From contig NZ_CP054698.1 of NCBI RefSeq assembly GCF_014023275.1, positions 4,712,001-4,776,000 on the forward strand: a stretch of 64,000 nucleotides of DNA, given 5' to 3'. The notes below the pieces were generated by a model. It saw nothing but the letters and a program-made list of their open reading frames with translations. It did not search any database and was not told the origin of the DNA. This DNA is from Nostoc edaphicum CCNP1411 (lineage in GTDB: Bacteria > Cyanobacteriota > Cyanobacteriia > Cyanobacteriales > Nostocaceae). A program made the position numbers and the translations under genes. Below are positions 24,215-32,486 of this stretch, piece by piece. Position 1 is the first letter of the stretch; every line of letters begins with the position of its first letter.

Positions 24215-24397
24215 TTAGTCAATATTTTTCTTCACATTATCTTTTACGTCTTCAATTCCATGACGTACTTCGCTTTCAGCTTGCTTTGCTTTACCTTTGG
24301 CTTTATCTTCTGGATCTCCAGTGACATTTCCTAATGCTTCTTGGGCTTTACCTTCAACATTTTTAGCAGCAGCTTTAGCGCGATCTTCTATGCTCAT
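24215..24397 (-). CDS. CsbD-like stress protein
   Basis: A 60-residue, highly charged, Lys/Glu/Ala-rich protein of the CsbD family, members of which are general-stress proteins. MSIEDRAKAAAKNVEGKAQ and ALGNVTGDPEDKAKGKAKQ match the family repeat pattern. The whole chain is predicted to be helical or disordered and soluble. AGGAG lies in the leader just upstream of the ATG. The function is not established at molecular level; stress induction is inferred from the family. Confidence 0.88.
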   Translation of the reverse strand: MSIEDRAKAAAKNVEGKAQEALGNVTGDPEDKAKGKAKQAESEVRHGIEDVKDNVKKNID

Positions 24398-24528
24398 TTT
24401 GTACTCCTGATTTAATTAAAAATTCATTTCAAAGCTATAAACCAACTTTGAAATCCTTTGTGATTACCTTTACACAGTAGCTTAAACTTTTTGCTAAAGC
24501 CTTCCACCACAAGACATATTAAATAATT

Positions 24529-24556
24529 TGTAATTCGTAATTCGTAATTCGTAATT
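24529..24556. repeat. AATTCGT heptamer array
   Basis: Four tandem copies of TAATTCG in the 24398-24735 gap, a short tandem repeat. The rest of the gap holds the terminator at 24675-24705. Confidence 0.65.
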
Positions 24557-24674
24557 AAGAAAGGTAGTTGTAGTAAGTGTTCTGGCTGTTGGTTGAATAT
24601 AAAATAAAGTAGTTACCTATGCTAAAAGACATAGAATAAATGCAAATATAGTAATTTCTACTTTTGAATGTTTA

Positions 24675-24705
24675 AATAAAAAAACCAGTTTCGTATAGAA
24701 ACTGG
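24675..24705 (-). terminator. Rho-independent terminator
   Basis: Read on the minus strand, CCAGTTTC-tatac-GAAACTGG is an 8-bp perfect stem followed by seven T residues. It lies 31 bp after the stop of the 19-residue-repeat gene, so it should terminate that transcript. Confidence 0.85.
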
Positions 24706-24735
24706 GTTAATAAAGTATATGGTGATATTCTTTGT

Positions 24736-25200
24736 CTAATCTAGAAAACCCATCAGGGTTTCAGAATTGTCAATCTCATTTGGTGCTATGGGACGATTAC
24801 CGAATGATGAATAGCCGTCAGAAATCACCAATGAACTTGAGGCAATTGGACGAATCCCAGAGAGATTTATACTTTCAACGACTTGGAATGTATTAGCGCC
24901 AATTGGACGAATACCCATTGAGTTATAGGTTTCAACTACTTCCAAGGTACTAATGCTAACAGGACGCACTCCAGCAATTGACAGGTGTTCAGCAACTTCT
25001 AAGTCGCTAGCGCCTATGGGACGAATTCCAGAAATGGCGAGTGTTCCAGAAGCTCCCACTGGCAGTTCAGTAACTTCCTCGACTTTATCTGCATTCAAGC
25101 CCTGGTCTTGTTGATTTTCAACTTCCTCTGTAGTTTCCCCTGGAGACTTGGCAGGCTTTTGCCGAGAATTGATTGCTTTGCCAGCGCTGCTAATAGTCAT
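24736..25200 (-). CDS. Protein of 19-residue GIRPI repeats
   Basis: A 154-residue protein I do not recognise. After a Lys/Glu/Gln-rich N-terminal 55 residues there are five tandem 19-residue units, beginning GIRPIGASDLEVAEHLS, GVRPVSISTLEVVETYN, GIRPIGANTFQVVESIN, GIRPIASSSLVISDGYS and GNRPIAPNEIDNSETLM. The consensus is G-[IV]-R-P-[IV]-x4-L-x-V-x-E, which suggests a regular beta-structure. There is no signal peptide or membrane segment. The leader has GAGG nine bases before the ATG, and a strong terminator follows, so this is a real, independently transcribed gene. Confidence 0.75.
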   Translation of the reverse strand: MTISSAGKAINSRQKPAKSPGETTEEVENQQDQGLNADKVEEVTELPVGASGTLAISGIRPIGASDLEVAEHLSIAGVRPVSISTLEVVETYNSMGIRPIGANTFQVVESINLSGIRPIASSSLVISDGYSSFGNRPIAPNEIDNSETLMGFLD

Positions 25201-25453
25201 AAACGAAGACCTCTGGTTTGTTAATTGAATTTTACAATAATTAAGGAAAGATGAAATTTTTTCCCATATATATTAAAGTTTAACCTTAAAAAACCTCACA
25301 TAGATATAAGTATCTTTAAAACTGATACATAAGTAAATTTTAATTAATAAGTTTTGTAAAAAATTATTGCCATTTATATGGTCTGATAAGCCAGCTACAA
25401 TGGATACAGGGCGAAATTGTCACCATGAGATAGGGTATTTCCAGCAAAACTGT

Positions 25454-27451
25454 ATGACAGAATTTTGTCTTCAAGCTCCCTTTAGTCCCACAGGCGATCA
25501 ACCACAAGCGATCGCACAACTAACCGCTAGTATCCAATCAGGCAACCGTTATCAAACTTTACTAGGAGCCACTGGAACTGGCAAGACATTTTCAGTAGCA
25601 GCAGTTATTGAGAAAATTGGCAAGCCAACCCTAGTCTTGGCGCATAACAAAACCCTGGCTGCACAGCTTTGTAACGAGTTGCGGGATTTCTTCCCCAACA
25701 ACGCAGTCGAGTATTTTGTCAGCTACTACGATTACTATCAGCCAGAAGCGTATATTCCCGTTACCGATACTTATATTGAAAAAACGGCGGCGATTAATGA
25801 TGAAATAGATATGTTGCGGCATTCAGCGACGCGATCGCTGTTTGAACGCCGTGATGTCATTGTCGTTGCTTCCATCAGCTGCATCTACGGTTTGGGAATG
25901 CCAGCAGAATATCTGAAAGCTGCCATCCCTCTTCAGATAGGTATGGAAGTAAATCAACGCCAAATTTTACGGGATTTGGCAAATGTTCAATATAGCCGCA
26001 ACGACATCGAAATGGGCCGGGGAAAATTTCGTGTCCGAGGTGATGTCTTAGAAATTGGCCCAGCCTATGAAGACCGAATTATTCGCGTCGAATTCTTTGG
26101 TGATGAAATTGACGCGATTCGTTATATTGACCCGGTGACAGGGGAAATTATCAAAAGCTTGGAAGCGGTGAATGTTTACCCGGCGCGTCACTTTGTCACC
26201 CCAGAAGAACGCTTAGAAGGAGCTTGTCACGACATCGCCGCCGAGTTAAAACAGCAAAAACTAGACTTAGAACAAGCTGGGAAACTATTAGAAGCGCAAC
26301 GCATAGATCAACGTACACGCTATGACCTAGAAATGCTGCGCGAAGTAGGTTACTGCAACGGTGTCGAGAACTATTCCCGTCACTTAGCAGGAAGACAAGC
26401 TGGAGAATCACCAGAATGTTTAATTGATTATTTTCCCAAAGATTGGCTATTAATTATTGATGAATCTCACGTAACCGTACCCCAAATTCGCGGTATGTAT
26501 AACGGCGATCAAGCGAGAAAAAAAGTTTTAATTGAACATGGATTTCGGCTTCCAAGTGCTGCTGATAACCGTCCTTTGAAAGCCGAAGAATTTTGGCAAA
26601 AGGTAAATCAGTGTATTTTTGTTTCAGCAACTCCTGGAAATTGGGAATTAGAAATTTCAGAAGATAATGTAATTGAGCAAGTGATTCGACCAACTGGGGT
26701 AGTTGATCCAGAAATTTCTGTGCGTCCTACAGAAGGACAAATTGATGATTTATTGGGAGAAATTAAAGATAGAGCCGATCGCCAAGAACGAGTGTTAATT
26801 ACCACATTAACCAAGCGGATGGCGGAAGATTTAACAGAATATTTGCAAGACCGCAGTATCAGGGTACGGTATTTACATTCCGAGATTACTTCTATTGAGC
26901 GGATTGAGATTTTGCAGAACTTGCGCGAGGGAAAATTTGATGTTTTAGTTGGTGTGAATTTGCTGCGGGAAGGTTTGGATTTACCGGAAGTTTCCTTAGT
27001 AGCAATTATGGATGCAGATAAAGAAGGTTTCCTACGAACAGAGCGTTCCTTAATTCAAACTATTGGTAGAGCTGCGCGTCACGTCCAGGGACAAGCGATT
27101 TTGTACGCCGATAATATGACGGGGAGTATGATTAAAGCCATTGATGAAACAGATAGACGGCGTGGGATTCAAACGGCACATAATCGACTGCATGGAATTA
27201 CACCACAACCAATTGTGAAAAAATCAAGTAATGCGATTTTGGCTTTTTTAGATGTATCTCGGCGGTTAAATGCAACTGACTTGAAAGTTGTAGATGAACA
27301 TCTAGATGAACTGCCATTAGAACAGATTCCAGGGTTGATTACTCTGTTAGAAGCGCAGATGAAAGAGGCGGCGAAGAAACTGGAATTTGAAGAGGCGGGG
27401 AAATTGCGCGATCGCATTAAACATCTGCGGGATAAAATGCTAGGACGTTAA
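25454..27451 (+). CDS. uvrB: Excinuclease ABC subunit B
   Basis: The damage-verifying helicase-like subunit of nucleotide excision repair, 665 residues from ATG 25454 (an upstream in-frame start at 25367 would add an atypical 29 residues). Walker A is GATGTGKT (38-45), the [12 protein letters not shown] beta-hairpin clamps DNA, and the DESHVT and QTIGRAARH helicase motifs follow. The C-terminal UVR domain ([20 protein letters not shown]) contacts UvrC. The last 40-70 bp of the gene are repeated several times downstream (28080, 29002, 29635, 32338). Confidence 0.97.
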   Translation: MTEFCLQAPFSPTGDQPQAIAQLTASIQSGNRYQTLLGATGTGKTFSVAAVIEKIGKPTLVLAHNKTLAAQLCNELRDFFPNNAVEYFVSYYDYYQPEAYIPVTDTYIEKTAAINDEIDMLRHSATRSLFERRDVIVVASISCIYGLGMPAEYLKAAIPLQIGMEVNQRQILRDLANVQYSRNDIEMGRGKFRVRGDVLEIGPAYEDRIIRVEFFGDEIDAIRYIDPVTGEIIKSLEAVNVYPARHFVTPEERLEGACHDIAAELKQQKLDLEQAGKLLEAQRIDQRTRYDLEMLREVGYCNGVENYSRHLAGRQAGESPECLIDYFPKDWLLIIDESHVTVPQIRGMYNGDQARKKVLIEHGFRLPSAADNRPLKAEEFWQKVNQCIFVSATPGNWELEISEDNVIEQVIRPTGVVDPEISVRPTEGQIDDLLGEIKDRADRQERVLITTLTKRMAEDLTEYLQDRSIRVRYLHSEITSIERIEILQNLREGKFDVLVGVNLLREGLDLPEVSLVAIMDADKEGFLRTERSLIQTIGRAARHVQGQAILYADNMTGSMIKAIDETDRRRGIQTAHNRLHGITPQPIVKKSSNAILAFLDVSRRLNATDLKVVDEHLDELPLEQIPGLITLLEAQMKEAAKKLEFEEAGKLRDRIKHLRDKMLGR

Positions 27452-27509
27452 CGTGAATCTACTGAGTACTCAATTGGAGTGTGATTGAGGGCACACTGAT
27501 GACCGATTG

Positions 27510-27770
27510 TTAATTGTAAATATCACGGCGATGCCCAACTTGATGAATTGTGATGAGTTGTGCTTCAGTATCAAAAGAATAAATAACTCGGTAGTCCCCA
27601 ATTCTGAGTTTGAACAAACCGCTTAAATCAGCACTCAAAGGTTGAGGGGTTAAGTCCTCAAAGTTCTCAGACAACCAGCGAATTTTACGCAGGATGCGCT
27701 CTTGAATAGTTGAGGTGAGAGTTTCAAACCCGATAGTCGCCTCTGATTTAAATTCGATCTCGTAGCTCAT
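27510..27770 (-). CDS. RelE/ParE family toxin
   Basis: An 86-residue RelE-type toxin. IQERILRKIRWLSENF forms the helical hairpin. LSGLFKLRIGDYRVIYSFD is the classical LxxxxxLRxGxYRVIY strand, followed by ITIHQVGHRRDIY, with basic residues expected at the mRNA-cleavage site. Its ATG overlaps the antitoxin stop codon (TAATG). It is the first cargo downstream of uvrB and is convergent with it. Confidence 0.9.
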   Translation of the reverse strand: MSYEIEFKSEATIGFETLTSTIQERILRKIRWLSENFEDLTPQPLSADLSGLFKLRIGDYRVIYSFDTEAQLITIHQVGHRRDIYN

Positions 27771-27985
27771 TACCAGGACAATCCCAGGTTTTTTGCTACT
27801 TCCTCAGCAGGGATTCCACGTTCTCCAGATTGAGTACGTTGTAGGGAGTCGAGTAGTTGCTGTTTCACTTCTGGCTTTATTTGTTTGCCTTCATCGGGAT
27901 CAACCAATAGAGAGTGAATCGTTTCGGCAACAGTTTCTTGAATAAGAAGCTTGAGTTCTTCGATGGTCATGTCTTTGACTTGCAT
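27770..27985 (-). CDS. Antitoxin partner of RelE toxin
   Basis: A 71-residue, strongly helical, acidic protein whose gene directly precedes and overlaps the RelE toxin. It has MTIEELKLLIQETVAETIHSL, then a Pro-Glu-Val-Lys segment, and ends GIPAEEVAKNLGLSW, a typical toxin-wrapping C-terminus. No clear DNA-binding fold is visible. A start at the internal methionine (MTIEEL, codon 6) is possible. Confidence 0.82.
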   Translation of the reverse strand: MQVKDMTIEELKLLIQETVAETIHSLLVDPDEGKQIKPEVKQQLLDSLQRTQSGERGIPAEEVAKNLGLSW

Positions 27986-28079
27986 AGGGGATGATGGTTA
28001 GTGAGAACTGCTCTTACTGCTTTACTTGCTATTGTTGCATATTGCGGCGATCGCGGCGGCATAACAAACGGCTTGTACA

Positions 28080-28150
28080 TCGCATTAAACATCTCCGGGA
28101 TAAAATGTTGGGACGTTAACGTGAATCTTCTGCTGACCAATATTCGCCAA
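28080..28150 (+). pseudogene. uvrB tail copy B fused to a Uma2 start remnant
   Basis: Bases 28080-28128 match the uvrB 3' end (27412-27460) at 46 of 49 positions, including the stop codon and beyond. The homology to the segment at 29006-29074 continues for 69 bases (62 identical) and covers the first codons of a Uma2 gene. Here the start is CTG and a stop follows after LLTNIRQ, so it is a dead 5' fragment. Confidence 0.7.
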
Positions 28151-28208
28151 TAATTATGAATTAGGTTTAGCCGGAGGTGTGATGCAACTCCGGCATTAGG
28201 CTGATGCA

Positions 28209-28742
28209 TCATCTTGAAATCTTAGTCTCATTTTTAATTAATTCAAAAAATTGCGAAATCTGTTCAGTTGAGCGAATGTGATAAACACTTTTAGTACTTT
28301 GAGCTTGCTTGATGTACTCACGATATTTTGGGGTCAAATATTTGTGACATAACCAAAGCACGCGATAGCTAGTAAGCGAACTCTTAAATATTGGACTCTT
28401 TTCCGGCCAGCCTTCTGGCGGTTTAAAAAAGCCTGTAATTAGTCGTTTAGTCACCCACCAGAAATGCACATATAGCGGTAAATCGATAAAAATTAGAGTA
28501 TCCGCCTTGTTCAGTCTTAGCCAGACAGTTTCTATGGAACCAAACCCGTCAATAATCCAACGGTCAGTAACCAAAATTTTCTCATGGGTGTGCTTATATT
28601 CTTCTTGTGGAACCTCAGTGCCGCCTGATTGATATTGAATCTTGTCTAAGATGTGAAGTGGTAAACCAGTAATTTCCGATAATCTTTTGCTTAGAGTTGA
28701 TTTACCGCCTCCAGTATTGCCAAACACCGCTACTTTTTTCAT
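28209..28742 (-). CDS. P-loop kinase-like NTPase
   Basis: A 177-residue P-loop protein like the adenylate-kinase-related DNA topology modulation (FlaR-type) group. GNTGGGKS (8-15) is the Walker A motif. Then come LPLHILDKIQY, a KILVTDRWIIDGFG substrate segment, a TLIFIDLP Walker-B-like strand and a WWVTKRLITGFF lid helix with basic residues. ATG 28742 has AAGGAA upstream and is preferred to GTG 28748. The substrate is unknown. It lies between two uvrB-tail copies. Confidence 0.75.
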   Translation of the reverse strand: MKKVAVFGNTGGGKSTLSKRLSEITGLPLHILDKIQYQSGGTEVPQEEYKHTHEKILVTDRWIIDGFGSIETVWLRLNKADTLIFIDLPLYVHFWWVTKRLITGFFKPPEGWPEKSPIFKSSLTSYRVLWLCHKYLTPKYREYIKQAQSTKSVYHIRSTEQISQFFELIKNETKISR

Positions 28743-28857
28743 CGCCACTTTCCTTTTAGTGCAATTAAGTCACTTAGTAGACTAGATGAGGTCTGAAACG
28801 AAAGCCAACAATCCTAGTCCTTTGAATGCCTAAGAAACGCTTGTACCGGACAAACAC

Positions 28858-28899
28858 GCTAGCTTCATTTATATTTTATCTGTCGCAGATGAAGCTAGC
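28858..28899. repeat. 11-bp inverted repeat
   Basis: GCTAGCTTCAT and ATGAAGCTAGC are perfect inverted arms separated by 20 bp. They lie upstream of the kinase gene and before a uvrB-tail copy. They could be a regulatory hairpin or operator; no U-tract follows. Confidence 0.5.
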
Positions 28900-29001
28900 C
28901 GTTGTTATGACGGCAAAGTATAAATTATTGATACCAAAATGCGGGTTAACAATGCGTTGGAGCCGACCGCAGCTGATTTGAGCCTTTAATGACTTGCTGA
29001 A

Positions 29002-29054
29002 GCGATCGCATTAAACATCTGCGAGATAAAATGTTAGGAAGTTAACGTAAATCT
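29002..29054 (+). repeat. uvrB tail copy C
   Basis: 49 of 53 bases match uvrB 27408-27460 (GCGATCGCATTAAACATCTG and onward through GTTAACGT and AATCT). The Uma2 gene at 29056 begins directly afterwards. Confidence 0.8.
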
Positions 29055-29055
29055 T

Positions 29056-29616
29056 ATGCTTACCAATATTCGCCTAATTAGTGTTCGAGAATATCACCAA
29101 ATGGCGGAAATGGGTATTTTTCATCCTGAAGAACGCTTAGAATTAATCGCGGGACAAATCATCAGAATGTCAGCAAAAGGAACTGCTCACGAATCAGCGA
29201 TTACCCGCACAGAAAGGTTATTACGTCAACGTTTGGGGGACAAAGTTTTATTAAGAATCCAGTCACCAGTGCAACTTGATGATTATTCGGAACCAGAACC
29301 AGATATTTCAGTGGTGAAGCTGAATCCATTAGATTATGAGGATCACCATCCCAATGCTTCCGAAGTATTTTTACTGATTGAAATAGCTGATTCCAGTCTC
29401 AAATATGATCGAGAAGTAAAAGCGAACTCATACTCTAAGTCAGGTATTATTGAGTACTGGATTTTAGATGTGAATGGACGCAAGTTGTATATGTATCGTC
29501 TCCCTAGTCCAGACGGATATCACAGTGAGAGCATACTTGCAGAGGACGTGACAATTTCACCTTTAGCTTTCCCTGATTGTGCGATCGCTATTCGGGAATT
29601 ATTGCGAAAAATCTAG
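29056..29616 (+). CDS. Uma2 family protein (1)
   Basis: A 186-residue Uma2 protein with a PD-(D/E)XK-like nuclease fold, a family expanded in cyanobacteria with no settled function. The order is EYHQMAEMGIFHPEERLELIAG, then the SEPEPDISVV strand, VFLLIEIADSSLKYDREVK with the acidic and lysine active-site-like positions, and IIEYWILDVNGRKLYMYR. The gene starts two bases after a copy of the uvrB 3' end and could be translated from an mRNA reading out of it. It ends just before uvrB-tail copy D. Confidence 0.88.
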   Translation: MLTNIRLISVREYHQMAEMGIFHPEERLELIAGQIIRMSAKGTAHESAITRTERLLRQRLGDKVLLRIQSPVQLDDYSEPEPDISVVKLNPLDYEDHHPNASEVFLLIEIADSSLKYDREVKANSYSKSGIIEYWILDVNGRKLYMYRLPSPDGYHSESILAEDVTISPLAFPDCAIAIRELLRKI

Positions 29617-29634
29617 GAAGCGATCGTCACAAAG

Positions 29635-29679
29635 CATCTACGAGATAAAATGCTAGAGCATTAGTGCTTAGTTAGGATA
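29635..29679 (+). repeat. uvrB tail copy D
   Basis: CATCTACGAGATAAAATGCT and two further bases match uvrB 27422-27443 at 20 of 22 positions. The following ATTAGTGCTTAGTTAGGATA matches the sequence after copy E (32404-32423) at 17 of 20, so D and E share a larger ancestor. Confidence 0.65.
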
Positions 29680-29733
29680 TTAATTCGGTGAATGTGGAAA
29701 TAGCGATGTCTACGAAGGGCTACCCTTACGCTG

Positions 29734-29765
29734 ATTTGTACCGTTAAGTGCAGTTTGAAACCGAA
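29734..29765 (+). pseudogene. Uma2 3'-end remnant
   Basis: 29 of 32 bases match the C-terminal coding region of the Uma2 gene at 33043-33074 (encoding LYRQVQFETE), but with a stop in frame (GTACCGTTAAGTGCAG). Just before it lies an altered copy of the dispersed GATGTCTACG repeat. The central part of this Uma2 copy is gone. The surrounding gap 29617-30074 otherwise holds only copy D and a hairpin. Confidence 0.65.
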
Positions 29766-29852
29766 ACTAGCGATGAAGATGCGTAGATGTGCCCAGATGA
29801 GGCGGCGCAGCCGAAAGCTTATCTATTGGTATCAAGTAGACATCTCCGAAAA

Positions 29853-29877
29853 AGAGACGTAGCAGTGCTACGTCTCT
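29853..29877. repeat. AGAGACGTAGCA hairpin
   Basis: The 12-bp perfect arms AGAGACGTAGCA and TGCTACGTCTCT are separated by a single base. It is another member of the AGAGACG hairpin family, located between the Uma2 remnant and the helicase-HNH gene. Confidence 0.7.
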
Positions 29878-30074
29878 ATAAGGGTTCTAGGTAACGCATA
29901 TTTAATTTCTGGAGATTGTCTAGTATTTATCTCCCTTGACGTTATGCGTAGGGCAATTGCACTGAGATTGTTATTGATTGCCTTGAAATCGGGAACACTG
30001 TGATTAAGGGTGCTGCAAGGTTGTGAGTAATTGAACAAAACCCAAATCCATAATTATCTTTGGTTTCCACTACT

Positions 30075-32348
30075 ATGCAAACAGTTGAAGTTGAGTATTC
30101 AGGTCAGATCCAAGTTAATGCAGGCAAAAATCCTAGACAACTTTACGCTCACCAGAACGAGGCAATCAAAGCACTGGATCAAAAAAACAAGTCTCCATTT
30201 GAAGGCTTACTAGTTTTGCCTACTGGTGGTGGAAAAACTTTGATAGCGATTAATTGGTTACTACGTAACTTTATCGATAAACGAAAAAAAGTTTTGTGGA
30301 TTGCTCATCGGCATGAGTTACTTGACCAAGCCTTTGAGACGTTGAAATTTAGTGCCGATCCTTCATTGCTCAATAATGTCGAAAAGTTTAGATATCGTGT
30401 GATTTCCGGTCATCCTAAACATGATCGTCCTGTTAATATTCAACCAACTGACGATATTATTATTGCTAGTAAAGATAGTCTAAATAGTGGATTAAACCAC
30501 CTCCTCGACAATTGGGTTAAACATTCTGATGCAGTTTTATTAGTAGTTGATGAAGCACACCACTCAACAGCAAAAACTTATCGAAAACTAATTGACGACA
30601 TCAAGCAAAACTTTAAAGATAGAGGCAAGGCAGATAGTTTTAGAATGTTGGGGTTGACAGCGACTCCATTCAGAACAGATAAAGGTGAACAAGGTCTACT
30701 TAAAAAAGTCTTTCCTGACGACATTATCTTTTCAGAACACTTAAGAACACTCATTACTAGAGGAATTCTTGCTGAACCAATTTTCGAGAACTTAGAAACA
30801 GAACTAGATTTTTATCGGGAATTGACCGATAAAGACATCAAAGCGATCGAAAATTTTGACAAGCTTCCCAAAAAAGTTGCCGAAAGGATCGCAATGTCTA
30901 ATATCCGTAACAGACAGATTGTTGATCACTACGTTGATCATCAAGAGAAGTATAAACCACTATTAGTTTTTGCAGTTGATATTCAACACGCGATCGCATT
31001 AAATAGCTTATTTCAGAAACAAGGGATTAACTCTGATTTTGTAGCGTCAAAAATATCAGATGCAAATACAGGAGCTACAGTTTCTGTAAAAGAAAATGCT
31101 GAGAAAATCAAGCGATTTAGAAGAGGAGAGCTTGAAGTACTCATTAATGTAGAGATGTTAACTGAGGGAACCGATTTACCCAATATTCAAACTGTTTTTC
31201 TGACTCGCCCAACTACTTCTACGATTCTAATGACACAGATGATAGGTAGAGCCTTACGTGGGCAGAAGGCAGGTGGTACAGAAAAAGCTTATGTTGTAAG
31301 CTTTATTGACAATTGGGAAGACAAGATTAACTGGGTCAATCCTGAGAAGTTGATTGAAGAAGAGGGGGAATTCCGCGATAAAGATATCGAGACAATGAAG
31401 AGAATTGCTCGACTTATCTCTATTGAAAAGATTGAAGAATTTACCCGCATGATGGATGATTCTATCGATACTACTGACTGGGAAAAATTAGACTTTTTGA
31501 GACGAGTTCCCGTTGGAATTTATTGTTTCTCTATTCTTGAACCTTCTGAATCAGATGAACCTGTATCTAGAAACTATGATGTACTTCTATATAATGATAC
31601 TGAAGAGGCTTATGATAGTTTTGTCAATGATTTAGAGAGTGTATTTAAGAGCGTTGATATCGAAAACAGAGAGATATTAACTGACGAAGAACTTAAATAT
31701 CTGCTGCAACTCACAAAGAAACTTTATTTTCCCGATCATTCATTCCTACTTGGCTATAGAGATGCTGATGTTGAGAACATTCTACGTTTCTACGCTCAAA
31801 AACAGATGGAGCCAGAATTTATTGCATTTAGTGAACGTAGAAAGTGTGATTTGTCAATTGTAGCGAGGCATATATACGAAAATGATTTAACCCTTAGACA
31901 AGTAACTGAATATCTCACTTCTCTATGGAATGACACTAAATCCTTTTGGCAAGTTCTATTTGGATATAACTATCTGTATTTCAAGAAGCAAGTAGACATT
32001 GAGATTAATAAACTGCTCGGAGTTTATCCTGATCTGATAGTTACTCCACCAATTGTAATTCCTGACACAGTACCCCTAGAAAGTCTCTCACTCGTTGAAA
32101 TTAGGGAGAGAGATCCAGCCGAGTATAGAGATATTAAGGATGCTGTGTTTGCTAAATATACAAATACAAAGGGATTTATTAACTGTGCTATGAGTGAGTT
32201 TAAGAGCCAGATGCGAAGGGATTTCCAAATTGATCACATCATACCGATGTCAAAAGGTGGTTTAACCACGCTAGATAATCTTCAAGTTTTATCTCGTAAA
32301 GCTCACACAGAAAAGACTCGGTTAGAAAACCTAAAAACTAGAATTTGA
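30075..32348 (+). CDS. SF2 helicase-HNH endonuclease fusion
   Basis: A 757-residue protein that looks like a single-chain defence enzyme. The SF2 core has the P-loop PTGGGKT (49-55), AHRHEL, DEAH (159-162), GLTATP (193-198) and the motif VI segment QMIGRALRG near 390. A long middle region follows. The C-terminal HNH nuclease is DHIIPMSKGGLTTLDNLQVL with a trailing KAHTEKT (about 715-750); the CxxC zinc pairs of many HNH domains are not evident. The start is ATG 30075, since the upstream option is TTG. The stop codon lies inside uvrB-tail copy E. A restriction or antiphage role is inferred; no methylase or partner is adjacent. Confidence 0.85.
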   Translation: MQTVEVEYSGQIQVNAGKNPRQLYAHQNEAIKALDQKNKSPFEGLLVLPTGGGKTLIAINWLLRNFIDKRKKVLWIAHRHELLDQAFETLKFSADPSLLNNVEKFRYRVISGHPKHDRPVNIQPTDDIIIASKDSLNSGLNHLLDNWVKHSDAVLLVVDEAHHSTAKTYRKLIDDIKQNFKDRGKADSFRMLGLTATPFRTDKGEQGLLKKVFPDDIIFSEHLRTLITRGILAEPIFENLETELDFYRELTDKDIKAIENFDKLPKKVAERIAMSNIRNRQIVDHYVDHQEKYKPLLVFAVDIQHAIALNSLFQKQGINSDFVASKISDANTGATVSVKENAEKIKRFRRGELEVLINVEMLTEGTDLPNIQTVFLTRPTTSTILMTQMIGRALRGQKAGGTEKAYVVSFIDNWEDKINWVNPEKLIEEEGEFRDKDIETMKRIARLISIEKIEEFTRMMDDSIDTTDWEKLDFLRRVPVGIYCFSILEPSESDEPVSRNYDVLLYNDTEEAYDSFVNDLESVFKSVDIENREILTDEELKYLLQLTKKLYFPDHSFLLGYRDADVENILRFYAQKQMEPEFIAFSERRKCDLSIVARHIYENDLTLRQVTEYLTSLWNDTKSFWQVLFGYNYLYFKKQVDIEINKLLGVYPDLIVTPPIVIPDTVPLESLSLVEIRERDPAEYRDIKDAVFAKYTNTKGFINCAMSEFKSQMRRDFQIDHIIPMSKGGLTTLDNLQVLSRKAHTEKTRLENLKTRI

Positions 32349-32423
32349 AGAAGCAGCAAAATTGCGCGACCGCATTAAACATTAGCAAGATAAAATCCTG
32401 AAATATTACTGCTTAGTCAGGGT
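32338..32423 (+). repeat. uvrB tail copy E (longest)
   Basis: The homology starts further inside uvrB than in the other copies: CTAGAATTTGAAGAAGCAGC aligns with CTGGAATTTGAAGAGGCGGG at 27380, then AAATTGCGCGAYCGCATTAA is shared. It is about 75% identical over some 68 bases, older than copies B and C. It supplies the stop codon of the helicase-HNH gene. Confidence 0.7.
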
Positions 32424-32486
32424 AGCAATAAAGAGAACGTCTTTTTCGCTATCCTAGATTAAGTCAATTATTAAGAGATCGCGCCG

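Noticed and set aside
27967..28212. 81-residue ORF between the antitoxin and the kinase
   Set aside because: It is built from the antisense of uvrB-tail copy B and a Uma2 remnant; no independent support.
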